Of a DNA stretch of 64,000 nucleotides, positions 17,339 to 27,117 are shown piece after piece; the first letter of the stretch is position 1, and each line of letters begins with the position of its first letter. The notes under the pieces were generated by a model that searched no databases, was not told the origin of the DNA, and saw only the letters and a list, made by a program, of their open reading frames with translations. The position numbers were made by a program, and so were the translations under genes. The DNA is from Bacillus sp. A301a_S52 (GTDB lineage: Bacteria > Bacillota > Bacilli > Bacillales > Salisediminibacteriaceae): assembly GCA_024701455.1 (NCBI GenBank), contig JABXYP010000001.1, positions 2,422,001 to 2,486,000 of the forward strand, in the 5' to 3' direction.

Positions 17339-18406
17339 TTAACGTGTTATGACTTTCACTTCCTGAACGAGATGTTGAATGAACGTGGCGGCAGAGTGGT
17401 CAGTAGCAAGTCTCGGATTTTGACCTGTCCACAGTGACATATATGCGGGGTTATGCTGATCAGCAGATGCTTTCCGAATAACTGACGTGAGCGTATTTTG
17501 CACGGGAAAAGGGGGCACAGACGGATAATCTTTCATATCATCAATAAATGTATTTTTTATCCCTCTCGCCCATTTTCCAGAAAAGGCTTTAGTCAGAACT
17601 ATATCATCTTCATTGGCGTTTAAGATGACTTCTTTGTAAGTGGGATGTGCGCCACTTTCAGCACATGTTAAAAAGGCTGTTCCCATTTGAACAGCTGAAG
17701 CTCCTAAATACCTAGCCGCAACTAAACCACGAGCATCCATAATGCCACCTGCGGCAATGACTGGAACGGTCACATGATCAGATGCTTGTGGAATGAGTGA
17801 CATTAACCCAATCAAACTTTGGTCGCGTTCTGCTAAAAAATGCCCTCTATGTCCGCCAGCTTCAGAACCTTGGATAATAATCATATCCATTCCTTTGCTT
17901 TCTAATATCATCGCTTCATTGACAGTTGTGGCCGTTCCCATTAATTTCACGTTTTCTTTCTTTAACTCAGCAACTACCTCTTCAGCTGGGACACCAAATG
18001 TAAATGAGCAAATTGGCACCTTTTCTTCTAAAATGACGTTAATCTGTTCCTCGAAGTTTCTTTTCATTGAAGCTGGTGTAGGTAAAGAAGGATTCCCGCC
18101 TTCAACACCTAACGCTTTCCTGATGGGACGCAATTGGTTTACCGCTGCTTCCACTTCTTCCACAGATACATTAAATGTATTCGGAACGAACACATTCACG
18201 CTAAAAGGATTTGATGTTCGTTTTCGCACGTCTTTAATGTGCTGACGTAACGATTGTGGTGTCATATAACCCGCACCAATAGAGCCTAAAGCCCCATGTT
18301 CCGACACACACGACACCAGTTCAGGGGTTGTAATTCCCCCAGCCATCGGCGCTTGAATGATCGGGTAGTCAATTTGTAACATGTCAGTCAAGTCATTCGA
18401 TAACAT
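17339..18406 (-). CDS. Nitronate monooxygenase (2-nitropropane dioxygenase family)
   Basis: An FMN-dependent TIM-barrel enzyme that oxidises toxic alkyl nitronates such as propionate 3-nitronate. Typical sites are the N-terminal PIIQAPMAGGITTPEL, the glycine-rich GSEAGGHRG (flavin phosphate and catalytic histidine region), VIAAGGIMDARG and GASAVQMGTAFL. Length of 355 is normal. An AGAGGTG site precedes the ATG. No linked regulator. Confidence 0.92.
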   Translation of the reverse strand: MLSNDLTDMLQIDYPIIQAPMAGGITTPELVSCVSEHGALGSIGAGYMTPQSLRQHIKDVRKRTSNPFSVNVFVPNTFNVSVEEVEAAVNQLRPIRKALGVEGGNPSLPTPASMKRNFEEQINVILEEKVPICSFTFGVPAEEVVAELKKENVKLMGTATTVNEAMILESKGMDMIIIQGSEAGGHRGHFLAERDQSLIGLMSLIPQASDHVTVPVIAAGGIMDARGLVAARYLGASAVQMGTAFLTCAESGAHPTYKEVILNANEDDIVLTKAFSGKWARGIKNTFIDDMKDYPSVPPFPVQNTLTSVIRKASADQHNPAYMSLWTGQNPRLATDHSAATFIQHLVQEVKVITR

Positions 18407-18598
18407 ATCAGCTCACCTCTTAATAAAAATTTAAAGTGCTCTCACATACGCCATCTTCACCAAAAATTATACAATCCCCCATCTTAGTTGCACCATTCAC
18501 AGCTTTAAAACGAGTAATTAATGAAACGCCCTCCTTTCTCTTTGTTAATTCGTTTCCTTCGCTTCATTTTTAACTTGCTATTGATAAACGAGACAGGT

Positions 18599-19429
18599 CT
18601 ACCTAGGTAATTCATCAGCATACATACTTCTTAATTGCGTTAGAGATTTTAAATGGGTCAGTGCTTCCGTTTCTTTTTTCATACCTACGGCTAAAATCAC
18701 GTTCTCGATTAAAAAGGTTGGGCCTATCATCGAATGGAAATCTGTTCTTTCACCACGGCTGGAGAACAATTGGATATCCACCTTCCCTGTAAATTCTGAG
18801 ATCAGTTGATCTGTAATGAGAAGTGTTTGATAGCCACGTTTCTTGGCGTCGTCAAGGATCACTTTTGCTTCACTTAACATACGTACAAATCCAAATAAGA
18901 CGACTAAATCCCCTTGTTTAAAGTGTACCATGTCTTCTAAAATGTCGCTTCCACTACTTGTCATATGAACGATGTTCAGGCCAAAGCGTTTTAGCCGGTG
19001 ATGCATTAACACCCCTAATCCTTTTGAGGGCCCTGGACTATAAATATAGACGGTCTCCGCTTTAACTAGTGCCTCTATTGCTGTGTCAAATTGAGACGCT
19101 GATAAATGTCTCATCGTTTCCTTTAAATTAGCCATTCCTTGTTCCAGTTGATCGTGTTGCCATTCATGAGCAGTTAATCTTTCCATTGCTTTTTCAAAGT
19201 TCCCAACTGGTGTCACATCCATTTCCCTCATTCTCCGCTTAAAATCTTTTAAATTAAGAAAACCCACACTTTTCCAAAATCGCGATACTGATGCAGTACT
19301 CACATTTAAAGCCTCTGCAATTTCCTTTTCTGTAGAAAGGAGCACATCTTGCAGATGGCGATTAATGTAGTCCGCAATTTTAATTTGATTAGGGGACAAG
19401 TTTGCTGTTTTCACATTGAATAGTTGCAT
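18599..19429 (-). CDS. RpiR/MurR family regulator with SIS domain
   Basis: A 276-residue transcription factor with an N-terminal RpiR helix-turn-helix (about 1-75; the recognition part reads EIAEALNVSTASVSRFWKSV) and a C-terminal SIS domain (about 125-250) that normally senses a phosphosugar. It is divergent from the ECF transporter operon, with 170 bases between them, and is the likely regulator of it. Known RpiR proteins answer to ligands such as MurNAc-6-phosphate or glucosamine-6-phosphate; here the SIS domain reads SPGPSKGLGVLMHHRLKRF, and the ligand is unknown. Confidence 0.92.
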   Translation of the reverse strand: MQLFNVKTANLSPNQIKIADYINRHLQDVLLSTEKEIAEALNVSTASVSRFWKSVGFLNLKDFKRRMREMDVTPVGNFEKAMERLTAHEWQHDQLEQGMANLKETMRHLSASQFDTAIEALVKAETVYIYSPGPSKGLGVLMHHRLKRFGLNIVHMTSSGSDILEDMVHFKQGDLVVLFGFVRMLSEAKVILDDAKKRGYQTLLITDQLISEFTGKVDIQLFSSRGERTDFHSMIGPTFLIENVILAVGMKKETEALTHLKSLTQLRSMYADELPR

Positions 19430-19474
19430 TGTATCATCTCCACTCCCTTAAGTGATTCGTATTTTCATTATACA

Positions 19475-19490
19475 TGTATGTTTTAATACA
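19475..19490. promoter_or_regulatory. Possible RpiR operator
   Basis: TGTAT and ATACA flank six bases in the AT-rich gap between the RpiR gene and the ECF operon. Its place fits an operator, but the arms are short and such repeats occur by chance in AT-rich DNA. Confidence 0.25.
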
Positions 19491-19599
19491 TTAAATTCAA
19501 TCATGAAATTTTTACATCATATTTACATAACATAAAAACTTTATTAATATTTCCCAATTACACTAAAGGAGAGTTCAATTAAAGGAGGCAGTCACTCAC

Positions 19600-20475
19600 A
19601 TGACGCAGTTAAAAAAACGTTACTCGTTGACGCAATCTCAGAAAATGATGGTTTTTATTTTGTCTATGTCGCTTTACGGCTTGTCCAACATGATCACGGA
19701 GCTTCTACCGAAAGTCTATTTAGGACCAGTTGAATTTTCAGTAGAATACTTTGCCTTTATTCCACTGACCCTTTGTATTTTATTTCATCCTCTTTATGCA
19801 GCCGTAGGTGCTTCGTTAGGCGAGGTTATTTTCGGCGAAATCATGCTTGGTCAATTTGGCGGACTTGGTGAATTAGAAAAATTTATTGCTTTTTCGCTTG
19901 CTATGTATGTTGCAGGGACGATGGTTAAAAATCCGAAAAATCGACTACAAGTCGGTGTCGCTGCTATTAGCGGTGTGGCCATCCATCAATTCATTAGTGC
20001 TGTTGTGGATATTGGAAAAGTGTGGATCGGTGTAGAGGAACTTGAAGCAGTGCCAGGATTAGCTGAAAGTATCGTCGTCATTGAAGGATTCTCTTTTTTA
20101 AATGACGTGCTCTTCTCAGGGATTTTATTCGCATTACTCCCAACCTTATATTTAGTGCCAAGACTCTATGGCAAAATAGAACCGCTGTTAGGCATGAAAC
20201 CTCGTGATAATACGTTAAGCTATTCATTAAAAGAGGTCCTTGGTCCCCGGGTCATCGTCATATTAATTATTCTTTCAGGTATGGCCATGATTGCAGAATT
20301 TCTTGCTGAAGCGGAAATCACTCTTGTGGAATGGGATATTGATTTTGTCGCTCTCTTTGGGGAACGCTTTATCTTTATCGTCATTGGAGTAGCCGCCCTT
20401 ATCTCTGTTATGACTATCTGGCTAATGAGAAAACAAAAAAACGCAAAGAACGGTGAGAATCGCTATGTGTCATAA
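19600..20475 (+). CDS. ECF transporter substrate-binding (S) component, unknown substrate
   Basis: A 291-residue membrane protein with six or seven hydrophobic segments. It is followed by a fused ATPase and a T component, which identifies it as the S subunit of an energy-coupling-factor importer. Features are GPVEFSVEYFAFIPLTLC in the second helix region, HPLYAAVGASLGEVIFGE and a C-terminal lysine-rich tail. It does not look like ThiT, RibU, BioY or CbiM as I know them, so no vitamin can be named. It is longer than usual S components (about 180-200), with an extra helix pair at the C-terminus. AAGGAGG precedes the ATG. Confidence 0.82.
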   Translation: MTQLKKRYSLTQSQKMMVFILSMSLYGLSNMITELLPKVYLGPVEFSVEYFAFIPLTLCILFHPLYAAVGASLGEVIFGEIMLGQFGGLGELEKFIAFSLAMYVAGTMVKNPKNRLQVGVAAISGVAIHQFISAVVDIGKVWIGVEELEAVPGLAESIVVIEGFSFLNDVLFSGILFALLPTLYLVPRLYGKIEPLLGMKPRDNTLSYSLKEVLGPRVIVILIILSGMAMIAEFLAEAEITLVEWDIDFVALFGERFIFIVIGVAALISVMTIWLMRKQKNAKNGENRYVS

Positions 20476-22210
20476 TCATATTGCTATCGAAAATGTGACA
20501 TTTACCTATCCAGGCGGCGAAAAGCCCGTTTTATCAAACATTTCCTTTACATTAGAAAAAGGGGATTTTGTAGGCATAATAGGAGGTAATGGAAGTGGGA
20601 AATCCACTTTATGCAAATTGCTAAATGGCATCATTCCACATTATTATGTAGGTGATTTTTCGGGCCGTGTCATGATCAATGGGCTTGATACGCGTGAACA
20701 TAAAGTGGCTGATCTCTCACGTTATGTCGGATATGTTTATCAAGATTTTGAGAATCAAATAGTACGCCCGACAGTGATCGATGATGCAAGCTTTGCTTGT
20801 TTAAATTACGGCTATGCCGATTATCGAGAAAGGGGCGCACGGGCACTAGAGTTAGCTCAATTAAATGTCAATCTAGACGAATTTGTTTGGCAACTAAGCG
20901 GCGGACAAAAGCATTTACTCGCCCTCGCCGGTGCGCTTTCGTTAGATCCAGACATTCTTATCGTAGACGAGCCTGTTGCCCAACTCGATCCCGTTCATGC
21001 CCGCCTTTTTTATGACATTTTAAAAGATATTAATAAAAATAGAGGCACGACGATTATCGTCATTGAACACCATACAGAATTTATTGCAGATTATTGTCAT
21101 CACGTTTTGCTCATGAACGAAGGCCAACTTGTTTGGAAAAAGGAAACGAAGCATGCTTTAAATGAAGTCGAACAATTAATGACGTATGCTATTTTTCCAC
21201 CACAAGTGACCCAAGCTGCTTACCAACTTAATATGAAAGATTCTCCTAGCTCCTATCCAATTACGTGTGATGAAGCAATTAAACTTTTTAAACAGTCCGA
21301 GTCAATGTTTTTTAAATCGACATTAAAAAAAGAAGTCTCTTTTTCTCCAACCCGCGAATCGATTATATCGATGACAGGAATAGATGTATCATATAAAACG
21401 GTCTCGAGGAAAAAGCACAAAGTCATTCATGACCTTTCTCTATCTTTTGAAAAGGGGGATTTAATCGCACTAGTGGGAAATAACGGGGCAGGGAAATCAT
21501 CACTTCTAAAATTATTAACAGGCCTCATTAAACCTGATAAGGGCGATGTCGTGATAAAAGACTTTCATACGAAGACTACCTCTCCTGAAAAATTAGCTAA
21601 CATTGTCACATACATTTATCAAAATCCAGAAGATATGTTTATTGAAGATTCGATTCGAAAAGATATCGAATTTTACCTTAAAGCGAGAAAAGTAGCAAAC
21701 TATCAGTCTTTCGTAGATGAGATTATTCGCATGTTCAGACTTGAAGATATTCAAGAGCGAGACGGTCGATTACTGAGCGGCGGGCAACAAAGGCGGGCTT
21801 CTGTCGCCATTGGTGTTGCTATGCAACCCCACATCATTTTGTTAGATGAGCCGACTGCTAACCTTGATATTGCTACAAAGAAGGATATTACTCATATGTT
21901 GAGTCAGCTACAAGAGCAAGTTGAAACGGTCATTATCGCTACGCATGACATGCAACTCGTAGCAGAATGGGCTAACCGCATCATCGTCTTACATGAAGGA
22001 AAAGTCCTCCATGATGGGACAAGAGAATCCGTGTTTAGTAATACCCCTTTACTAAAAAAAGCTGGGCTTATTCCGCCACAAATACTTGAACTGAGCAAAG
22101 ATATTGGAGGTTCATCCCTTTCTTATTCAGTTGACGATTTTGTGAATAGGTGGAAATCAACACGTAAGGAGGTAGACTGTTGTGAACTATACGCGAAGGC
22201 TTCTCGATAA
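20465..22210 (+). CDS. Fused double ATPase of an ECF transporter (EcfA-EcfA')
   Basis: About 581 residues holding two ABC ATPase domains in one chain, like YkoD. The first has Walker A GGNGSGKSTL, signature LSGGQKHLLALAGAL and Walker B DILIVDEP. The second has GNNGAGKSSL, LSGGQQRRASVAIGVA and HIILLDEP. These drive import through the T component. The gene overlaps the end of the S gene by 11 bases when the ATG at 20465 (GGTGAG before it) is used; a GTG at 20453 is the alternative. It overlaps the T gene by 29 bases, so the three are translated as one unit. Confidence 0.93.
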   Translation: MCHNHIAIENVTFTYPGGEKPVLSNISFTLEKGDFVGIIGGNGSGKSTLCKLLNGIIPHYYVGDFSGRVMINGLDTREHKVADLSRYVGYVYQDFENQIVRPTVIDDASFACLNYGYADYRERGARALELAQLNVNLDEFVWQLSGGQKHLLALAGALSLDPDILIVDEPVAQLDPVHARLFYDILKDINKNRGTTIIVIEHHTEFIADYCHHVLLMNEGQLVWKKETKHALNEVEQLMTYAIFPPQVTQAAYQLNMKDSPSSYPITCDEAIKLFKQSESMFFKSTLKKEVSFSPTRESIISMTGIDVSYKTVSRKKHKVIHDLSLSFEKGDLIALVGNNGAGKSSLLKLLTGLIKPDKGDVVIKDFHTKTTSPEKLANIVTYIYQNPEDMFIEDSIRKDIEFYLKARKVANYQSFVDEIIRMFRLEDIQERDGRLLSGGQQRRASVAIGVAMQPHIILLDEPTANLDIATKKDITHMLSQLQEQVETVIIATHDMQLVAEWANRIIVLHEGKVLHDGTRESVFSNTPLLKKAGLIPPQILELSKDIGGSSLSYSVDDFVNRWKSTRKEVDCCELYAKASR

Positions 22211-23000
22211 CCTATCAGTTGAACAAGTAAAAATTGAATTATTAAACACAGCTTACGGTAACGGTGATACATTTATTGCAAAATTAGATCCACGGACTTT
22301 GTTTATATGGTATTTATTTTTCGGGTTTGTACCGTGGTTCATTCATGACCCTGCTATTTTAGGCGCGTTCTTTTTACTAATGGTCGTTATGACGATCATG
22401 ACTAAAGTGAGCCCGCTCATCATTGTCATTCTCTGCCTTGGCTTACTCAGTCAAGCGGGCTATTTACTGATCGCTTCATGGTTTTTTGGCGGAAACTTAG
22501 ACACCATCCTACCCTTACTAATTTTAACGTTAAAACTTTCTACCATTTCATTAGCAAGTATTGTCGTATTTAGTTCAATGGATCCAGAAAAATTGAGTGA
22601 TGGCTTATTAAGCATTGGTGTGCCTAGTCAAGTATCGTTCTCAATCGCTTATGGGTATCGCATGCTTCCGAGCTTAGTTGAAGAATTTCATCAAATTTTT
22701 TTATCCTTTCGTTTACGAGGAAAAGCACCGGAGAAAAAGGGGTTACTTTATTGGAGAATGGTCGTTTATTTAATAAAAATTGCTGTCTTGTCGTTTTATC
22801 CCCTTATTTTAAGTTCAGCCAAACGAGCAAGGACCACAGTGGAAGCCTTAGAATCAAAAGGATATTCCAGTGCTCTTACCTCACCTGACGTTAAGAAAAT
22901 TAAATTGCAACATATGCGTTTTCGCTTTCATGATCTAGCTTTTCTTAGTTTATCAGGTTGCTATATAGTCGCTGCATTTTTAGTCACATCATTTTATTAA
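22182..23000 (+). CDS. ECF transporter transmembrane (T) component
   Basis: A 272-residue EcfT protein with five or so membrane helices. The two alanine-arginine-like coupling motifs of the family, which contact the ATPases, correspond to SFRLRGKAP and SAKRARTTVEALESKGYS. GTG start with AAGGAGG nine bases upstream, inside the end of the ATPase gene. It is dedicated to the adjacent S component, so this is a group I (self-contained) ECF system. Confidence 0.92.
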   Translation: MNYTRRLLDNLSVEQVKIELLNTAYGNGDTFIAKLDPRTLFIWYLFFGFVPWFIHDPAILGAFFLLMVVMTIMTKVSPLIIVILCLGLLSQAGYLLIASWFFGGNLDTILPLLILTLKLSTISLASIVVFSSMDPEKLSDGLLSIGVPSQVSFSIAYGYRMLPSLVEEFHQIFLSFRLRGKAPEKKGLLYWRMVVYLIKIAVLSFYPLILSSAKRARTTVEALESKGYSSALTSPDVKKIKLQHMRFRFHDLAFLSLSGCYIVAAFLVTSFY

Positions 23001-23016
23001 AAGGAGATTGAGCCTA

Positions 23017-23772
23017 ATGAATATTGATTTGCATACCCATATGAAACTTTCTAAGAAGACCTATTTTGATGAAAAGTATTTCAATACGATGGTGACAGAA
23101 GCTCTTGCGAATGATTTAAATGCTATCGCTTTGACTGAGCACTTTAATACGTTACGTTTTTCAGACATTTATGACTCATTAGATAAGCATTTCCCTTATG
23201 AATCCGATCATTATAATGCGAATGGCTTGAAAATATTCCCTGGTCTTGAAGTGGATATTGCTGAGACCGGCCACATCTTGTTAATAGGAGCAAGGGAATC
23301 AGTTAGAGCAATGCGCCATCATCTAGAACCGTTTACAGAGCCTGACCATTTTGTTCCTTTTAAGCAATTATTAGATTGGGCAGATGAGCTAAATATGATA
23401 AAAATTGGTGCTCACCCCTATCGAGATAGTACACCACTCCACCATTTAGACAGAGACTTGTTAAGTAGGCTTGATGCGTTTGATTTAAATGGAAAAGATT
23501 TATACGTACAGGGACAAGATCAACTTGTCCAAAATGTTTCCCGCCTTGCTGACGAACTCTCCCTCCCGGTTGTCGGCGGAAGTGACACACATCACTTTTT
23601 ACAATATGGGAGTGTGTACAGCACATTTCCTGAACCAATCGCAACAATGACTGATTTAAAAAACGCTATAAAGGCAACTAATCAGCAGGTACACATTTCC
23701 CCATGCTTAAAAACAAAGGTGAAGTCAGCGATTCTTATGAAAAAAATGCTTAAAAGCAGTGTCCGTGTTTAA
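23017..23772 (+). CDS. PHP domain metal-dependent hydrolase
   Basis: A 252-residue PHP-fold protein. Metal ligands appear as DLHTHMKLS near the N-terminus, LTEHFNT, FPGLEVDI, KIGAHPYR and GGSDTHHF near the C-terminus. PHP enzymes hydrolyse phosphoesters (histidinol phosphate, phosphonucleotides) or related bonds. It lies 16 bases after ecfT and is clearly part of the operon, so it probably acts on the imported compound or its phosphorylated form. AAAGGAG precedes the ATG at 23017; the frame also opens at a TTG nine bases earlier, inside that site. Confidence 0.9.
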   Translation: MNIDLHTHMKLSKKTYFDEKYFNTMVTEALANDLNAIALTEHFNTLRFSDIYDSLDKHFPYESDHYNANGLKIFPGLEVDIAETGHILLIGARESVRAMRHHLEPFTEPDHFVPFKQLLDWADELNMIKIGAHPYRDSTPLHHLDRDLLSRLDAFDLNGKDLYVQGQDQLVQNVSRLADELSLPVVGGSDTHHFLQYGSVYSTFPEPIATMTDLKNAIKATNQQVHISPCLKTKVKSAILMKKMLKSSVRV

Positions 23773-23784
23773 AGGCTTATACAG

Positions 23785-23813
23785 AAAAAGGCTTGCACTC
23801 ATAAAACGCAAGC
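23785..23813 (-). terminator. Possible terminator, minus direction
   Basis: On the minus strand GCTTGC/GCAAGC closes an 11-base loop and is followed by CTTTTT. It may end transcripts arriving from the alpha/beta hydrolase gene at 24079. Confidence 0.4.
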
Positions 23814-23852
23814 ATTACCTTATCTAATAAGTTTTCACAAGACATAGGCAAA

Positions 23853-24000
23853 AATAAAACGATCAATTCAGTGGGAGTTTTCGTTCTTCTCCCACTGAAT
23901 TGATCGTTGAACATTAGCATCCGTTATCCTCCACCTAAATAGAGTTACCTCGCTTCTCTATTTTGAGCAGAGAGGTTTACGGACGCTTATCAATGATAAA
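23853..24000 (+). repeat. Two-hairpin intergenic repeat, copy A
   Basis: First hairpin: ACGATCAATTCAGTGGGAG and its perfect 19-base complement, around an 11-base loop (23859-23908). Second hairpin: CATCCGTTATC ... TTTACGGACGC enclosing TAAATAGAG and CTCTATTTTG. Tail TTATCAATGATAAA. It lies between convergent genes (PHP protein and alpha/beta hydrolase). This is the most complete copy of the family. Confidence 0.8.
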
Positions 24001-24078
24001 CAGAATCACGTATTCAAGTAAAGTTAATTTAATTCTTTAAACTTAATAACTAATGACTTTCACACTGAGCGTCTAACG

Positions 24079-25044
24079 TTACTCGATATATTGATCAACA
24101 AATCCCCAGATAGTCTCCCAATAAGTAACAGGATCAACCTTTTCAGCGTCCCCGTGTCCTGCTCCTTCTATAATTAATTTCTCTTTATCAACAGAAGCTG
24201 CTTCATACACATCATCAACCATCTCATATGGGACAAAGGTGTCCTCATCACCGTGAATAAATAGGATCGGTGTCTCACTTTTAGACACTTGATCAACGGC
24301 TGAGGCTTCAAATATGTCATAACCAGCACGAAAGTTTGTCACTGTATTAGCTGCATTCAACACTGGAAATGGCGGTAATCCAAACAAGTCGTCTAATTGA
24401 TAGGTAAATACGTCACTTACAGAGGAATACCCACAGTCTTCAACAATCACCTTCACATTGTCCGGTAAATCTTCTTCCCCTGCTGTCATCATGACAGTGG
24501 CGCCTCCCATTGATACACCAAATAAGACGATTTCGGCCTCCGGATCCCTTACCAGAATTTCATCAATCCACTGCAAAATATCTTTTCGATCGTGCCAGCC
24601 CATTCCGATATAATCTCCTTCACTTTCTCCATGGCCGCGAAGATCAGGTGCCAGCACGTGATAATCATTATTATAGAAATGACGTATATACCTTGTCATA
24701 CCTTTCGCTTCACCATTATAGCCATGGACAACAATCGCCCATTTATGGCCAGCCTCTTCATTCTCATACATATAACTATTTAAAGATAACTGTTTATTAT
24801 CCGAAGACGTTATCTCAAGAACATCTGGCTCATAATCTGCTTTAAATTGGTCGTCTTCTGCTTCCGCATCTAATGCTACAGAAGCTAATACCGCTTCACT
24901 CTCTGCTAAATTTGGATTGTCTTCCATAAACTCTTTCTCATTTGCCGCATTTAATGCGAAGTTGTAAAAATAATTTCCTACTAATCCGTAAGCGGCTATA
25001 AAAATGGTACTTACTGATCCTATTACAATTAATGTTTTTTTCAT
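24079..25044 (-). CDS. Membrane-anchored alpha/beta hydrolase
   Basis: A 321-residue protein with an N-terminal membrane anchor (about residues 2-28) followed by an acidic stretch and an alpha/beta hydrolase domain. The oxyanion region is VVHGYNG, the nucleophile elbow GVSMGG, the acid GDEDTFVP and the histidine GAGHGDAE. It is like the YqkD/bem46 group; substrate unknown, outward-facing active site inferred. The surface is very acidic, which would suit a saline or alkaline exterior. ATG at 25044 has GGAG nine bases upstream; the frame's TTG at 25059 sits in that site. Confidence 0.9.
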   Translation of the reverse strand: MKKTLIVIGSVSTIFIAAYGLVGNYFYNFALNAANEKEFMEDNPNLAESEAVLASVALDAEAEDDQFKADYEPDVLEITSSDNKQLSLNSYMYENEEAGHKWAIVVHGYNGEAKGMTRYIRHFYNNDYHVLAPDLRGHGESEGDYIGMGWHDRKDILQWIDEILVRDPEAEIVLFGVSMGGATVMMTAGEEDLPDNVKVIVEDCGYSSVSDVFTYQLDDLFGLPPFPVLNAANTVTNFRAGYDIFEASAVDQVSKSETPILFIHGDEDTFVPYEMVDDVYEAASVDKEKLIIEGAGHGDAEKVDPVTYWETIWGFVDQYIE

Positions 25045-25399
25045 AAACTCTATCTCCAATTACGATGTATTTTCATAGATGTCTAATAGACGTTGTTCAT
25101 CCAATGATGACTGAAGGTCAGGTCATGCAAAGCGTTCAATTGCTTATACTTAAAAGAGCCTTTTTAATTATAACTGATCTGGCTCAAATTTCAAAAATTT
25201 AAGCCACACTGTTAGGATAGGCATGCGAGTTTAATCACGAAGACCACTGTAAAAAACAAACATCACCGAAAGAATAAAAACATGTGTGGTAAACGATCCG
25301 TATAAGCAGCTGGTCAACTAGTTCACCTCTGTATTAATGATGGAAACGTTTTTTTCTGAACATATGTAGCACTTCTGCTTATTCTCACCTGCTAATCTA
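25045..25399. other. Intergenic stretch without a recognised gene
   Basis: No protein frame, RNA or repeat stands out between the alpha/beta hydrolase start and the terminator of the GH18 gene. Confidence 0.5.
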
Positions 25400-25443
25400 T
25401 ACAAAAATAAGTAGCACATCCCGCCACCACGGTATGTGCTACT
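25400..25443 (-). terminator. Terminator of the GH18 gene
   Basis: AGTAGCACAT and ATGTGCTACT are perfect complements and on the minus strand are followed by TATTTTTG. Confidence 0.8.
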
Positions 25444-25456
25444 AAACTAGGACATT

Positions 25457-26833
25457 TTATCTATTTCTGCCGTTCCCGTTTCCATTGCCGTTTCCATTGT
25501 TTCCATTGATCGGTTCTTCTAATTGATTATCGCCTGAATCTTCTTCATTTTGGACATCTTCTGTCGTGTTTTTGTTACGACCTTTACCATTTCCTCTACC
25601 ATTATTCCCGGAATCAGAAATGACCTCTTCTTCCTCTTCTATGATTTCCGGAGTTGGCTCTGGGTCAGGGTCTATTACTGGCTCATCTTCTACCGGTTCT
25701 GGCTCAACCACTATGTCTTCCTCTGGTGTCGTTGCCATTGTGCCACCATTTAAATACGTTTTATAGTAATCCCACATCTGTGGATCTTCTCGCATCAGTG
25801 CCCAGCTTCCTGTTCCTTTTATATCATATTCGTTTATCAGTTCTAACTTCTTTTTAAACGATTGCTCGTTATCGAACCAGATGACATAATCACCAGCCGT
25901 CAATCTCACTCCTTCCGCAGAGATGATAGGATCGTTATCTGTCACAGTAAACACAGCTTTAGGCGTTTGTGAAGCTTCGTCAAAAATGACCTCACCGTTA
26001 TAATGATTTACAACCGTTTGGATCTGATTATGCGAGATCCCACGGCCATTAATTAAAAAGCCATCTGCATTTCTTTCACCGTCTGTCTTCCACATACGTC
26101 CATAAAATGGGATACCTATGACTACTTTTTCTTTAGGAACTTGTTGGTTGAGAGCGTATTGAATTGAACGTTCTACAAAGGAATAACTTGCAACAGGCCC
26201 CGGTGTACTGCCTTGCCAATGCTCATCGTAAGCCATAATCATTAAATAATCAGCGTGCTTAGCTAGCTCTGTATAATCATAGTTTCCATGCCAACCAGTT
26301 GTCCAGCCATTAGGATTAGCAGCCACTGCTACTGATACTTCCTTATGGGCAGGAATTTTCTCACGGAGTAATCTAATAAAATCTGTATGCTCATCCCTAT
26401 AAGCGTGTCCAACACCTTCGATATCCACATTGATACCATCCAAATTGTACGTCTCTACATATTCAGCCACTTCTGTTGACAGAGCATGCCGATTTTTAAA
26501 GGCATTTTCACCAGCCGTCCTATCCCAATGATTAGCCAGAAAAGGAACGACTTTTATTCCTCTACTATGCATGTCTGCTACGAAAGATTCTCTAAACTTA
26601 TCCGTAAAGACAAGATTCCCCTCCTGATTAACATCAAAATAATTAGGAGATACCATGTTAAGAGAGTTATTCGTTCGATCTACTAATTGAACATAGTTGT
26701 CGGGACTTCCAAAATACAAATAAGACATATTAAATCTCTCATGTCCATTCCCCGCAAAAGTAGCCGTGCTAGATAATAGTAATAATAGAATGACAAAAAT
26801 AATGGCGAACCTCATTTTTCTCCCTTTTTTCAC
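25457..26833 (-). CDS. Secreted GH18 glycosidase
   Basis: A 458-residue exported protein. The signal peptide (to about residue 27) is followed by a GH18 TIM barrel similar to the YvbX/YaaH catalytic part. The active-site motif is D132-G-I-N-V-D137-I-E139, with the catalytic glutamate kept. It ends in a linker rich in P, E and D (about 370-420) and a repetitive GN tail (GNGNGNGNG). Such enzymes act on chitin-like polymers or N-acetylglucosamine linkages in peptidoglycan. There is no LysM domain. The GTG at 26833 has AAGGGGG eight bases upstream; the ATG six codons on (26815) has AAGGGAG only four bases away. Confidence 0.9.
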   Translation of the reverse strand: MKKGRKMRFAIIFVILLLLLSSTATFAGNGHERFNMSYLYFGSPDNYVQLVDRTNNSLNMVSPNYFDVNQEGNLVFTDKFRESFVADMHSRGIKVVPFLANHWDRTAGENAFKNRHALSTEVAEYVETYNLDGINVDIEGVGHAYRDEHTDFIRLLREKIPAHKEVSVAVAANPNGWTTGWHGNYDYTELAKHADYLMIMAYDEHWQGSTPGPVASYSFVERSIQYALNQQVPKEKVVIGIPFYGRMWKTDGERNADGFLINGRGISHNQIQTVVNHYNGEVIFDEASQTPKAVFTVTDNDPIISAEGVRLTAGDYVIWFDNEQSFKKKLELINEYDIKGTGSWALMREDPQMWDYYKTYLNGGTMATTPEEDIVVEPEPVEDEPVIDPDPEPTPEIIEEEEEVISDSGNNGRGNGKGRNKNTTEDVQNEEDSGDNQLEEPINGNNGNGNGNGNGRNR

Positions 26834-27117
26834 CGATGCTTCCCCCTTATAATGTGTAAAAATGTGTATCTATAAGTAATTTAATTATATAGGGGGAGAG
26901 TCTTACAAACTAGGAAGGGTTGTTGGGTAGTTTACTAATATTTGAGAATCGTCATCCATTCATCACAAAACCAACAACAGAAAAGGAAAATAACATACAG
27001 GCTTTTCCCTAGTCTTTCATCTTGGTACTGTGCTGAAGTGATTTAGCACATGGCATTCCACTTTACGACGCATTTATGTTCATTGTATAGTAAGAACAGA
27101 AAGTGGTGAGACAATTT

